Positions 16,589 to 25,184 of a stretch of 64,000 nucleotides of DNA are shown piece after piece (the first letter of the stretch is position 1; each line of letters opens with the position of its first letter). The notes under the pieces were generated by a model. The model worked only from the letters and a program-made list of their open reading frames with translations, made no database searches and was not told the origin of the DNA. Source of the stretch: an uncultured Eubacteriales bacterium (GTDB taxonomy: Bacteria > Bacillota > Clostridia > Christensenellales > Aristaeellaceae); NCBI GenBank assembly GCA_900315315.1, contig OMYT01000019.1, positions 18,645 through 82,644 on the forward strand, read 5' to 3'. The translations under genes were made by a program, and so were the position numbers.

Positions 16589-16676
16589 AGGCACAATTTC
16601 ATTCTGCACTTTGCTGACCGACCGAGATGGAAACGTGTAAACCGACCGATCGATTTGGGAAGGAAGGGGTAGTACA

Positions 16677-16949
16677 ATGGAAAACAGAAATCTTACCAAC
16701 AATCAATGTATCGAAGCAAAGATGCCGGAAAAGAAAAAGCACGGCTTCAATCCTGAAAAAATGTATACTTTTCTTCGAGGTTAACTCATCAGCTACATCG
16801 AGGAAACCCGCCAATATGTCCTTCCGCTTCTGCGAAAAGCCAAGTCAAGGTATCCCGCGGATGCGGATGTTCTTTTTATCCTGAAATACCACATGATCAG
16901 CGTCGTGGATTCGATTGAAGCCGCCATGCAGGCATATGAGAACGCCTGA
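16677..16949 (+). pseudogene. small gene interrupted by an in-frame TAA
   Basis: From the ATG at 16677 (GGAAGGGG upstream) 35 codons run to a TAA at 16782-16784. The same frame then continues open for 54 codons to a TGA at 16947. The downstream half reads as a sensible helical protein (YIEETRQYVLPLLRKAKSRY, then a segment with HMISVVDSIEAAMQAYENA). The single stop is therefore most simply a nonsense mutation, although an intact 35-residue peptide or a sequencing error is possible. The perfect promoter suggests the locus was active recently. Function unknown. Confidence 0.6.
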
Positions 16950-16994
16950 CAAAAAGCTTCCGGATCCTCCCGAGCCGGAAAAATACACTTGAGA

Positions 16995-17045
16995 TTGACG
17001 AACGGGCTGGATTCTGTTATCCTGTCCATGGTTAGAGTTTCCTAA
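16995..17045 (+). promoter_or_regulatory. promoter and possible DtxR-type operator
   Basis: TTGACG (16995-17000), a 17-base spacer and TATCCT (17018-17023) form a promoter. Just downstream, at 17032-17045, is TTAGAGTTTCCTAA, whose TTAG and CTAA ends resemble half of a DtxR/IdeR box. The next gene encodes a DtxR/MntR-like regulator, so autoregulation is plausible. The operator call is weak because the inner bases are not symmetrical. Confidence 0.5.
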
Positions 17046-17072
17046 TCAATAATCTGTGATCCATCAGAGAGG

Positions 17073-17104
17073 CGGGATGCCGAACCATAGTGGCATCCCG
17101 TTTT
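17073..17104 (+). terminator. hairpin with short T run in the leader of the DtxR-like gene
   Basis: A perfect 9-bp stem (CGGGATGCC with GGCATCCCG) and a 10-base loop, followed by TTTTGG. It lies between the promoter and the regulator ATG at 17165 and could act as a partial terminator (attenuator). Confidence 0.55.
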
Positions 17105-17164
17105 GGTAATCAATTGAAACTGCCGGGAACAGAATTCCTCCGACTGTCAGGAAAGGAGCACACT

Positions 17165-17524
17165 ATGAACATCTATGAATCCGGGGAAGACTATCTGGAG
17201 CAGATTCTGATGCTGCTCGAAACCAAGGGACACGCGCGTTCCATCGACATTGCCATCGGGCTGAATGTCTCCAAGCCCTCCGTCAGTGTTGCCATGAAAA
17301 AACTGAGGGAAAACGGATACATCACCATGAGTTCCGACGGCATGATTTCTTTGACTGACAAAGGTTATGCGATCGCGCGGAGAATCTACGACCGGCATCA
17401 GGCGCTGACCAAGTATCTGATCCAGCTCGGCGTGCCGGAGGAAATTGCCAGGGAGGATGCCTGCAAAGTTGAGCACGATCTCTCCGAGGAGTCTTTTGCC
17501 GCGATTTGCAGGCAAATCAAATAA
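17165..17524 (+). CDS. DtxR/MntR-like metal-dependent transcriptional regulator
   Basis: 119 residues from the ATG at 17165 (AAAGGAG upstream). It has the N-terminal winged-helix domain of the family: YLEQILMLLETKGHARSIDIA, then LNVSKPSVSVAMKKLRENGYI, then the dimerisation helices RRIYDRHQALTKYLIQLGV and EDACKVEHDLSEESF. His, Asp and Glu positions for divalent metal are present in the EDACKVEHDLSEE segment. There is no SH3-like third domain, as in MntR. It probably represses its own operon when Mn(II) or Fe(II) is plentiful. Its 3' end overlaps the upstream frame of the next gene. Confidence 0.82.
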   Translation: MNIYESGEDYLEQILMLLETKGHARSIDIAIGLNVSKPSVSVAMKKLRENGYITMSSDGMISLTDKGYAIARRIYDRHQALTKYLIQLGVPEEIAREDACKVEHDLSEESFAAICRQIK

Positions 17525-17562
17525 CCGGCATTGCCAAGAAAAACGAGGAAGAAGGAATTTCG

Positions 17563-18498
17563 TTGGCCGTGAATTCGGTTCCTGCTGTCGGCATCCCCCG
17601 CGCCATGCTGTATTACCGGTATGGAATACTGTGGGAGCATTTCTTTCAGACATTGGGTGTTTCAACCATGCTGAGCCCGCCGGGCAGCCGCGGCATCCTG
17701 GAAGCCGGCACAAAGCTTGCGCCGGATGAAAGCTGCCTTTCCATGAAAATGTTCATGGGTCATGTAGACACGCTGATCGGAAAGTGCGACAGCATTTTTA
17801 TTCCCAGATACAGCAACTATGGATACACCGAGCTGTTCTGCACCCGCTACGAGGGGATCTATGATCAGGCCCGGAATATCTTCCGTGCGTCCGGTCAGCG
17901 ATTCATCACCTGCAATATCGACGCCCAGAACGGTTCCCCGGAGCCCAAAGCCTTTGAACAGTTCGGTGTAGAACTGGGATTTTCGGCACGGGAAAGCCGG
18001 CATGCCTGGCGGGAAGCATCCAGAGCGCTGAAGCAGCACCAGAAAGCGGAAGAACACGCCCAGAAGGAGCTTGCCTCCAGGCCGGGCATGAAAATCCTGA
18101 TCGCGGGGCACAGCTATGTCCTGTCCGATGCTTATCTCGGAAAACCCATCCTGGATTATCTGGATGCCGCCGGTACGATTTCTTTGCGCGCAGACGCGCC
18201 GGAGCCGGAAACAGCCCGGAAAGTCTGCGCCAAATTTTCCCCCACCTGCCGCTGGCTTGTCAGCGAAGAGATTGTCGGCGGTGTGCTGATGTGGAAAGAC
18301 CAGGTGGACGGGATTATCCTGGTCAGCGCTTTCCCCTGCGGCCCGGATTCCATGACCAATGAACTGCTGGTCCGGCGGATCAAAGGCATCCCCATTCTGA
18401 CGCTGGTGCTGGACACCCAGAGCGGGATGGCCGGGATTGAAACGCGCATTGAGAGTTTTCTGGATATTATCCGGTTTCAGAAGGGGGAAATGGGATGA
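17563..18498 (+). CDS. acyl-CoA dehydratase activase-associated protein (DUF2229-like), N-terminal type
   Basis: 311 residues from a TTG at 17563 with AAGGA seven bases upstream; an ATG at 17506 inside the dtxR-like gene is the alternative. Family members begin with GIPRALxYYRY, which here is VGIPRAMLYYRYGILWEHFF. Later features are SIFIPRYSNYGYTELFCTRYEG, the cysteines in NIDAQNG and CAKFSPTC regions, and the diagnostic FPCGPDSMTNELL followed by LVLDTQSGMAGIETRIESFLD. In related proteins these cysteines hold a [4Fe-4S] cluster. The substrate is unknown. The next gene overlaps its end by 4 bases. Confidence 0.82.
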   Translation: MAVNSVPAVGIPRAMLYYRYGILWEHFFQTLGVSTMLSPPGSRGILEAGTKLAPDESCLSMKMFMGHVDTLIGKCDSIFIPRYSNYGYTELFCTRYEGIYDQARNIFRASGQRFITCNIDAQNGSPEPKAFEQFGVELGFSARESRHAWREASRALKQHQKAEEHAQKELASRPGMKILIAGHSYVLSDAYLGKPILDYLDAAGTISLRADAPEPETARKVCAKFSPTCRWLVSEEIVGGVLMWKDQVDGIILVSAFPCGPDSMTNELLVRRIKGIPILTLVLDTQSGMAGIETRIESFLDIIRFQKGEMG

Positions 18499-19562
18499 AG
18501 CAGGAACGAAAAGCAGCCCTCCCCCGTTACGGCGAATACAACTGCGCCCTGAAGTATCTTGTGGAACAGGGGTTTGAAACCAAATGCATCCTCCCGCCGC
18601 CGCTTTCCAGGCGGACGGAGGATCTCGGCGCCAAGAACAGTCCGGATCTGGTCTGCACGCCGTTCAAAACAACGCTCGGAAGTATGATTGAAGCGCTGGA
18701 AGCCGGCGCGGATACCATCATCATGGTCCTCGGCGCCTGCCGCCTGAACTACTTCGGAGAACTGCAGGAACAGATTCTCCGGGATCTCGGCTATACCTTT
18801 GATTTCATCAACCTTTCCATATACAACACCGGGAAAAAGTGGGATATCCTCCGGGCGCTGAAAGGAATCAATCCCCGCTGCAGCATGGTAAAGGCAGGCA
18901 AAGCCCTGTATGAAGCCGTTCAGATGATAGAACACCTGGACGATATCACTTCGCTCTACTATCAGAACTGCGGTTTTGATCCGACCGGAACTTACCCGAA
19001 AATCTACAGGCAGTTTATTTCCGACATGTATGCCGCGCAAAACCTCGCGGAGATCCGGGAGGGATACCGGAACGCAAGCCGCGCGTTCGCGGAGATTACG
19101 CTGCATAAGCCTCAGGATCCGATCCGCATCGGGATCATCGGCGACTACTACACCGTCATGGATCCTTTCTCCAACCTGGAAATCGAGCAGAAACTGGCCG
19201 ATATGGGCGTGGAAGTTCACCGGCTGATGAACATTACAAACGATATGCTGCGGAACAGCGAAAAAAACAAACAGGCAAAAATCCGGGAATTCAGCGAATA
19301 CTCCATGGGCGCCAGTTCCACTTCCGATCTCTGGCAGGCGCAAAACTTTGCCGAACGGGGATTCGACGGCCTGATCCAGGTCAAGTCCGCCTGCTGCATG
19401 CCGGAAACGGATATCATGCCGGTGCTTGCCAACCTGTCTCAGGACTATAAAATGCCCGTGCTGTATCTGACCTATGATACCCAGAGCAGCGACGTCGGCC
19501 TGACGACCCGGCTGGAAGCCTTTTATGATATGGTCGAAATGAGAAAGAAGGTGGCGCATTGA
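18495..19562 (+). CDS. acyl-CoA dehydratase activase-associated protein (DUF2229-like), second type
   Basis: 355 residues. Signature elements are DLVCTPFKTTLGSMIEALEAGAD, VLGACRLNYFGELQEQILRDLGY, and the ending CCMPETDIMPVLANL then LYLTYDTQSSDVGLTTRLEAF. It resembles the other half of the large DUF2229 proteins and the subunits of 2-hydroxyglutaryl-CoA dehydratase. It should carry iron-sulfur clusters that receive an electron from the ATP-driven activase encoded next. ATGA overlap with the gene before and TTGA overlap with the gene after make a tightly coupled operon. Confidence 0.82.
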   Translation: MKQERKAALPRYGEYNCALKYLVEQGFETKCILPPPLSRRTEDLGAKNSPDLVCTPFKTTLGSMIEALEAGADTIIMVLGACRLNYFGELQEQILRDLGYTFDFINLSIYNTGKKWDILRALKGINPRCSMVKAGKALYEAVQMIEHLDDITSLYYQNCGFDPTGTYPKIYRQFISDMYAAQNLAEIREGYRNASRAFAEITLHKPQDPIRIGIIGDYYTVMDPFSNLEIEQKLADMGVEVHRLMNITNDMLRNSEKNKQAKIREFSEYSMGASSTSDLWQAQNFAERGFDGLIQVKSACCMPETDIMPVLANLSQDYKMPVLYLTYDTQSSDVGLTTRLEAFYDMVEMRKKVAH

Positions 19563-20521
19563 ACGTTCGGGACGCATTTCTCGGCATAGATGTGGGATCA
19601 ATCTCCACGAAAGCCGTCATCATTGACGAGGGCAACGCAATCCTGGCACAGGAATATATCTGGACGGAAGGCAATCCGATCGGGGCGGTCAAAAAGCTGC
19701 TGGACCTGCTGGAAAAGCAGTTTGACCGGGAAGCCTGGCAGATCGTCGGCATCGGGGCGACCGGAAGCGCCCGAAGGCTGGTCGGATCCATCGTCGGCGC
19801 CACCGTCGTCAAAAACGAAATCACCGCGCACGCTGTCGGCACCACAACCTTTCATCCGGAAGTGCGGACCATTCTGGAGATCGGCGGCCAGGATTCAAAG
19901 ATCATCCTCGTGGAAAACGGGATTGCGGTCGATTATGCCATGAACACGCTCTGCGCCGCCGGTACCGGGGCTTTTCTTTCCAGCCAGGCAAGGCGCCTCG
20001 GCATTGATGTGGAGGAAATGGGGCAGTACGCCCTGCAGTCCACCCACCCGACCATGATCGCCGCCCGCTGCACCGTGTTCGCCGAATCGGATCTGGTTCA
20101 CAAGATCCAGATGGGCCACCCGCGGGAGGATATTATCGCCGGCGTCTGCCGGGCCGTTGCCTCCAACTATATCAACAATGTGGGCAAGGGGAAGAAAATC
20201 TGCTCCCCGGTCGTCTTCCAGGGCGGCGTCAGCAAAAACGTCGGTGTCGTACGCGCCTTTGAGGATCTGCTCCGGTGTCCGGTCATCGTGGATGATAACG
20301 GGCACCTGATGGGCGCCATGGGTGCGGCCATTCTCGCGAAGCGCAGCCTGAAAAGGACGCTTTTCGATTTTTCCGTGAAAAACATGGATTTCGTAACGCG
20401 TGACCGCAACTGTGGCGGATGTTCCAACAACTGCGAGGTCATCTGCGTATACCGTAACGGAGACCTGATTGATTTCTGGGGCAATCGCTGCGAACGCGGC
20501 GCTCCGCGGACAAGCCCCTGA
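19559..20521 (+). CDS. acyl-CoA dehydratase activase (BadF/BadG/BcrA/HgdC ATPase)
   Basis: 320 residues from a TTG start that overlaps the previous TGA. ASKHA-fold ATPase: GIDVGSISTKAV (9-20), GIGATGSARRLVG, LEIGGQDSKII, NTLCAAGTGAF and ARCTVFAESDLVHK. Cys132 and Cys171 correspond to the cysteines that hold one [4Fe-4S] cluster at the interface of the HgdC dimer. The C-terminal tail adds CGGCSNNCEVIC and NRCERG, a Cys cluster seen in activases that work with DUF2229 proteins. ATP hydrolysis is expected to drive low-potential electron transfer to the partner proteins. Confidence 0.9.
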   Translation: MNVRDAFLGIDVGSISTKAVIIDEGNAILAQEYIWTEGNPIGAVKKLLDLLEKQFDREAWQIVGIGATGSARRLVGSIVGATVVKNEITAHAVGTTTFHPEVRTILEIGGQDSKIILVENGIAVDYAMNTLCAAGTGAFLSSQARRLGIDVEEMGQYALQSTHPTMIAARCTVFAESDLVHKIQMGHPREDIIAGVCRAVASNYINNVGKGKKICSPVVFQGGVSKNVGVVRAFEDLLRCPVIVDDNGHLMGAMGAAILAKRSLKRTLFDFSVKNMDFVTRDRNCGGCSNNCEVICVYRNGDLIDFWGNRCERGAPRTSP

Positions 20522-20601
20522 AAACCATGTCATCCCGAAGAATCTCATGTCGTTCATTATTACACTTCATTCTGAAATATATATAAGGAGAGGACTGACC
20601 C

Positions 20602-21492
20602 ATGTTCGGACACAGACCAGACGGAAGACGAGTAAAGAAACTGGACCCGATTGTACAGATTACCCCCTATCTGATGCCTATGCGCTGCGACGCCCAGGTA
20701 TTCCTTGAGCACAAGGCCGACTATGAGAAAATGAGCCGCTACATTGTCCGCAAAAGCCAGGAAGGCGAGAAAATCACCTTCATGCAGATTCTCATAGCGG
20801 CCTATGTACGGGCCGTCAGCAGGCATCCGGAAGTCAACCGGTTTATTTTCAATAAACAGTATTTTTCCCGAAACAACTGCTCCGTATCCTATACCGTCCT
20901 GAAAAATCCGCAGGACACCGACAGCAACGAGGATACCGTCCGCATTCTCTTCGACCTGACGGACACGATCTTTGACGTCCGGGACCGGATGAATGACGCG
21001 GTGGAAAAAGCCCGGACGGCGGAAACCGACGGCTTTGTGATCAAACTGTGTTCGGGGGTGCTGGCGGTTCCCGGTCTCGCCACGCTGATTGTCGGCCTGG
21101 TGCGGCTGCTGGACCGGTACGGGCTCGCGCCGGCCGCGCTGATCAGGGAGCTGCCGCTGTACAGCGGCCTGTATGTCACCAACAACGGTTCCATCGGCCT
21201 GCATCATCCCCTGCATCACATCTATAACTTCGGCAATGTCAGCCTGTTCTTCGGCATGGGCAGCATTCTGAAGGAAGCTGTCGTGACGTCGGACGGTAAT
21301 GCCAGAATGCGCCGTGTTCTCCCGATCGGCATCACGGCGGATGAGCGCGTCTGTTCCGGAGCACATTACGCAGCCTTCTTCTTTGATGTCATCCATCTGA
21401 TGGACCACCCCGAGGAATTGGAAACGCCGCCTGAGAAAGTCCGCTTTGACCCGGGCGTGGAATACCATGTACCCAAGGTACAAAAACAATAA
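20602..21492 (+). CDS. 2-oxoacid dehydrogenase E2-like acyltransferase domain, degenerate active site
   Basis: 296 residues, a stand-alone CAT-like domain with no lipoyl or E3-binding domain. It aligns with the E2 catalytic domain through KITFMQILIAAYVRAVSRHPEVN and the final region before FFFDVIHLMDHPEELE. In active E2 proteins this region reads DHRVxDG; here it is DERVCSG, so the catalytic His and the following Asp are replaced. The N-terminal basic stretch GHRPDGRRVKKLDPI is typical of this clostridial subgroup. It probably does not catalyse the usual dihydrolipoyl acyl transfer. GGAG lies before the ATG. Confidence 0.75.
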   Translation: MFGHRPDGRRVKKLDPIVQITPYLMPMRCDAQVFLEHKADYEKMSRYIVRKSQEGEKITFMQILIAAYVRAVSRHPEVNRFIFNKQYFSRNNCSVSYTVLKNPQDTDSNEDTVRILFDLTDTIFDVRDRMNDAVEKARTAETDGFVIKLCSGVLAVPGLATLIVGLVRLLDRYGLAPAALIRELPLYSGLYVTNNGSIGLHHPLHHIYNFGNVSLFFGMGSILKEAVVTSDGNARMRRVLPIGITADERVCSGAHYAAFFFDVIHLMDHPEELETPPEKVRFDPGVEYHVPKVQKQ

Positions 21493-21503
21493 CGGAAATA
21501 TAC

Positions 21504-21550
21504 ACAGGGAGCAGGCTCCCGGCATCGGAGCCTGCTCCCTGTCATTTTAT
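21504..21550. terminator. strong bidirectional terminator
   Basis: A perfect 16-bp stem (21504-21519 with 21527-21542) and a 7-base loop, followed by CATTTTATTT. It separates the plus-strand operon from the convergent minus-strand gene, whose stop lies just beyond. Confidence 0.9.
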
Positions 21551-21551
21551 T

Positions 21552-23018
21552 TCACTGCAAATCTGTCCGGATGATATAGGCCGTCACGGTCTTCATTCCC
21601 TCCGGACGCAGGTCGTATCCGTCCTTTCCGGCGTTCTGCGCGATCTTTTCCCAGATTCGCATCGCATCCGGCACAGTACCTTCCAGATACGGAAGCAGCT
21701 TTTCCGCCGCCGCCTGCTCCGCGCCCAGGATCTGTGTCTTCAGGTTTCCCGTGCCGATCAGCTGCAGCGCCGTCGCCCCGAGATTCAGCTTCGCCGCGCC
21801 TGCCGCCAGGGAGGAGGAACCTTCCGCCGCCTGCGCAACCCCGTCCGTGTAGGCTTTCAGGCCGGTCACGAATTCGTTTGCCTGATCCAGCTGATTCTTC
21901 AGCGCGGTCAGGCTTTCCTTCGCTTCGGGAATCTGTTCCAGCCCGGCAATCGCACCGTCCAGCACCTGGGCATAGTTCTCCGCCGTCAGTTCCGGCAGCT
22001 TTACGCCGGCCGCTTCCAGTCCGCTTCCGGCAATCTGCTTGTTGGCAAACGCCAGCGTCGCGGCCATCATCTGCTGCGCGCCGCCGTTCAGTTCCTCGTT
22101 CCGGCCCGTCAGTTTTTCCAGTCCGTTTTTCAGATCGGCCGCCCCGTCAGAAACCTCGCCGGCGCCTTCCGCCACCTGTTTCGCGCTGTCGTCCAGCTGG
22201 GTCAGTCCGCTGTTCAGCGCTCTGAGTTTCTCCACGATTTCCGCGGTCTTTCCGGTCACCTGCGGCAGTTCCTCCCCGGCTTTCATCGCCGTCAGCACTG
22301 CACCGATTTCCTGTATTTCCGTCTGCAGGTTCAGATCGAGCCGACCATCCGCTTCACGCAGCAGCATATTCACCGGTTCCGAAGTCGCCAGCGTCATCAT
22401 CCAGCCCAGATCCGCATGATCCGCTTTGAACCTGGCGGAGAAAGAAGCCGGCAGTTTCAGCGTTTCGTCCGCGCCCGGAACGGCCCAGCCGACCAGCACC
22501 CTGCGTCCCATTTCGGTCACGACCGCCGCGTTTGTCAGCTCCAGGCCGCTCACGCCTTCCTCCGGCAGCGGCAGAACCGTCACCGCCAGCGCCGGCAGTT
22601 CGCCGCTGCTTACATAGCTCACCGTCAGTTCCGCCTCCCCGGTCTTTGTTTTCAGTTCCTCCGCGGAAACTTCCCCGCCGTCCAGCGTCAGCCTGACCGT
22701 CGGGATCACCGCCGGCTGCCTGTCGCTTGTTCCCTGATAGATGATGTCCTTCCCGTCCGCCTGCCAGGTCAGTGTTTCTCCGTCCAGCGTGAAGCTTTCC
22801 TTTCCGCCCGCGTTGACGATTTCCGTCATCATCGTCCGGTCTGTCAGCTCATTCAGCCCGTCTGCGTTCTCCAGGCGGATGCTGTCCGTGATGCTTCTGA
22901 CCGTACCCCCGGCGTCGGTGACCACATAAACCCTCTCATGCTTGGTATTCTCCGCCATCGCGGATCCGCAGCCCAGCACCATGATCAGCGCCATTGCCAT
23001 CGCAATCAGTTTTTTCAT
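21552..23018 (-). CDS. secreted coiled-coil protein associated with an MMPL exporter
   Basis: 488 residues from the ATG at 23018, which is better spaced to GGAAGG than the TTG at 23024. A signal peptide (KKLIAMAMALIMVLGCGSAMAE) is followed by a beta-rich domain to about 250 and then helical heptads with recurring Ala/Gly/Ser/Leu: SGLTQLDDSAKQVAEGAG, DGAADLKNGLEKL, LAAGAAKLNLGATAL. These repeats resemble the extracytoplasmic loop of YhgE/Pip proteins. The MMPL transporter gene ends 14 bases upstream. It may form an extracytoplasmic adaptor or substrate-binding partner for that pump. No membrane anchor is evident at the C terminus. Confidence 0.72.
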   Translation of the reverse strand: MKKLIAMAMALIMVLGCGSAMAENTKHERVYVVTDAGGTVRSITDSIRLENADGLNELTDRTMMTEIVNAGGKESFTLDGETLTWQADGKDIIYQGTSDRQPAVIPTVRLTLDGGEVSAEELKTKTGEAELTVSYVSSGELPALAVTVLPLPEEGVSGLELTNAAVVTEMGRRVLVGWAVPGADETLKLPASFSARFKADHADLGWMMTLATSEPVNMLLREADGRLDLNLQTEIQEIGAVLTAMKAGEELPQVTGKTAEIVEKLRALNSGLTQLDDSAKQVAEGAGEVSDGAADLKNGLEKLTGRNEELNGGAQQMMAATLAFANKQIAGSGLEAAGVKLPELTAENYAQVLDGAIAGLEQIPEAKESLTALKNQLDQANEFVTGLKAYTDGVAQAAEGSSSLAAGAAKLNLGATALQLIGTGNLKTQILGAEQAAAEKLLPYLEGTVPDAMRIWEKIAQNAGKDGYDLRPEGMKTVTAYIIRTDLQ

Positions 23019-23037
23019 CGTCAAAGACCTTCCTTTC

Positions 23038-25104
23038 TCATTTCAGGCAGCGCATATCCGCCGTCGTATGAACGATCAGTTTATCCAGGAGCAGCAGCAC
23101 CGCAGGCAAAAGCAGCAGCACCACCGCCACGCTCAGCAACGCGCCCCGGGCAATCAGCCGGCACATGGAGGAGATGATATCCACCCTGGAATACAGGCCC
23201 ACGCCGTATGTGGCGGCAAAGAAGCCCAGTCCGCTGACCAGGATGCTCTGCGCCGCAGAGGATACGGCGTTCTGCACCGCTTCTTTCCGGTCCATCCCGC
23301 TCAGCCGGTTCCGCTTGTACCGGGTCGTCATCAGGATCGCGTAGTCCACCGTGGCACCCAATTGAATCGTCGAAATCAGAATCGGGCCGACGAAGGGCAG
23401 CTGCTGCCCGAAGTAATACGGCAGGCAGAGGTTTGCGGCAATGGCCAGCTCGATCACCGCGACAAGCAGCACCGGCAGGCTGATCGATTTCTGCACCAGC
23501 AGGATAATCACAAAGATCGCTGCGATGGAAATCAGGCTGACCACGGTAAAATCGTGGTCCGTGCAGGCGATCAGGTCCTTTGTGCACGACGCCTCGCCGA
23601 TCAGCATCCCGCCTTCATCGTACTTCTTCAGGATCCCGTTCAGCGTATCGATCTGCGCGTTCACCTCGTCCGATGAGATCACATAGGCGGAGTTAATCAG
23701 CATCAGCTGATACCGGTCGCTCTTCACCATGCCCAGGACGTCCTTTGGCACGATGCTTTCCGGAATTCCGGCTCCCAGCAGGCTGTCGATGCCGATCACG
23801 CTCCTGACCCCGTCCACCTGCTGCATCTCTTCCGTCATGTTCCGCACGTCCTGCTGCGGCACATCGCTGTCCACCAGCAGCAGGTGCGTCGTCGCCATGT
23901 TGAAGGTTTCCTCCAGTTTTTTGTTGGCGATCACGGATTCAAGCTCCTGCGGCATCACCCTGCTCATGTCGTAATAGACATTCACATGGGCATAGCCGTA
24001 GAACGCCGGAACGATCATAATCACCAGGATCACAGCCAGCACCTTATAGTGCTTTGTCACAAACCGGCCGATTCCGCCGACATCCGGCAGCAGCGGCCTG
24101 TGGCTGGTCTTTTCGATTGCCCCGTCCAGCAGCCGGATCACGCAGGGCAGCAGCACCACCGTGCCCAGCACCCCCATCACGACACCCTTGCTCATCACAA
24201 TGCCCAGATCCCTGCCCAGCGTAAAGCTCATGAAACAGATGCTCACGAAGCCCGCCACCGTGGTCAGGCTGGAGCCGAGGATTGACATGAAAGTCAGGTG
24301 AATCGCCTCCACCATCGCCTCGTCCTTGTCCCCGGTCTTTTCCTTCTGTTCCCTGTAGCTGTGCCACAGGAAGATGGAGTAGTCCAGCGTTACGCCCAGC
24401 TGAAGCACTGCCGCCACGGCTTTGGTAATGTAGCTGATCTCACCCAGGAAGTAATTCGACCCGAGATTCCACAGCACAGAAACCCCGATGCACGCCAGGA
24501 AAATGATCGGCAGCAGGAACGAATCCATCGTGATCATCAGCACCACCGCGCACAGCGCCACGGCGATTCCGACGTAAATGGCTTCCTGGTCTTCGACCAT
24601 CTTCTTCGTATCCGTCACCACGGCGGACAGGCCGCTGACAAAACACTTCTCCCCGGCTGTCTTCCGCACCTGTTCAATGGCTTCCATCGTTTCCTCGGAG
24701 GAGGATCCCTCATCGAAGAACACAGCGCTCAGCATACAGTCTCCCCGGCTGAATTTTTCCCGGATCTCCTCCGGGATGATTTCAACCGGCAGCATTCCCT
24801 TTGTCAGGGAAGCATATCCGATCACGGAGTCGACATGGGGAATCTCTTTCAGCGCGTTCTCCATGTTCTGCTGTTCCGGAATGCTCATGCCCTCCGTCAC
24901 CAGCAGGGAAAAAGCACCTTTCCCGAAGTCCTCCAGCAGGATCTTCTGCCCTTTCACCGTATCCAGGTCCTGGGGCAGATAATAAAGCAGATCATATTTG
25001 GTCTTTGTCGCTGCCATTCCCAGGATCGACGGGATCAGCAACAGCAGGCAGAGGATCACCACAATTCCTCTGTGCCGGACCATCCATTTGGTAAAACGCT
25101 TCAC
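23038..25104 (-). CDS. MMPL/RND family exporter
   Basis: 688 residues with twelve predicted membrane segments in the RND order: one N-terminal helix, a soluble domain (about 35-165), a block of five helices, a second soluble domain, then a matching second block. The first block has QLGVTLDYSIFLWHSYREQ and the second has QLGATVDYAILMTTRYKRN, the paired MMPL motifs that hold the proton-relay aspartates. Bacillota MMPL proteins export lipids, peptides or toxic compounds. Divergent from a TetR regulator, it is probably repressed by it. Confidence 0.9.
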   Translation of the reverse strand: MKRFTKWMVRHRGIVVILCLLLLIPSILGMAATKTKYDLLYYLPQDLDTVKGQKILLEDFGKGAFSLLVTEGMSIPEQQNMENALKEIPHVDSVIGYASLTKGMLPVEIIPEEIREKFSRGDCMLSAVFFDEGSSSEETMEAIEQVRKTAGEKCFVSGLSAVVTDTKKMVEDQEAIYVGIAVALCAVVLMITMDSFLLPIIFLACIGVSVLWNLGSNYFLGEISYITKAVAAVLQLGVTLDYSIFLWHSYREQKEKTGDKDEAMVEAIHLTFMSILGSSLTTVAGFVSICFMSFTLGRDLGIVMSKGVVMGVLGTVVLLPCVIRLLDGAIEKTSHRPLLPDVGGIGRFVTKHYKVLAVILVIMIVPAFYGYAHVNVYYDMSRVMPQELESVIANKKLEETFNMATTHLLLVDSDVPQQDVRNMTEEMQQVDGVRSVIGIDSLLGAGIPESIVPKDVLGMVKSDRYQLMLINSAYVISSDEVNAQIDTLNGILKKYDEGGMLIGEASCTKDLIACTDHDFTVVSLISIAAIFVIILLVQKSISLPVLLVAVIELAIAANLCLPYYFGQQLPFVGPILISTIQLGATVDYAILMTTRYKRNRLSGMDRKEAVQNAVSSAAQSILVSGLGFFAATYGVGLYSRVDIISSMCRLIARGALLSVAVVLLLLPAVLLLLDKLIVHTTADMRCLK

Positions 25105-25134
25105 GTTTGTCCCTCCTCATTTTCCAACATGGTG

Positions 25135-25163
25135 TTGACTTTCTCAACGCAACGCATTATAAT
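25135..25163 (+). promoter_or_regulatory. promoter of the TetR gene, overlapping the exporter promoter
   Basis: TTGACT (25135-25140), 17-base spacer, TATAAT (25158-25163). Confidence 0.75.
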
Positions 25164-25184
25164 CGCCTCGTTGATTGAAATCAA
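25156..25184 (-). promoter_or_regulatory. promoter of the MMPL exporter operon
   Basis: On the minus strand, TTGATT (25179-25184), 17-base spacer, TATAAT (25156-25161). The -10 box shares the palindrome ATTATAAT with the opposing TetR promoter. Confidence 0.7.

Noticed and set aside
16950-16990. Terminator on the minus strand (TTCCGG/CCGGAA stem and T run)
   Set aside because: Stem of only six pairs and no minus-strand gene upstream of it that would need a terminator.
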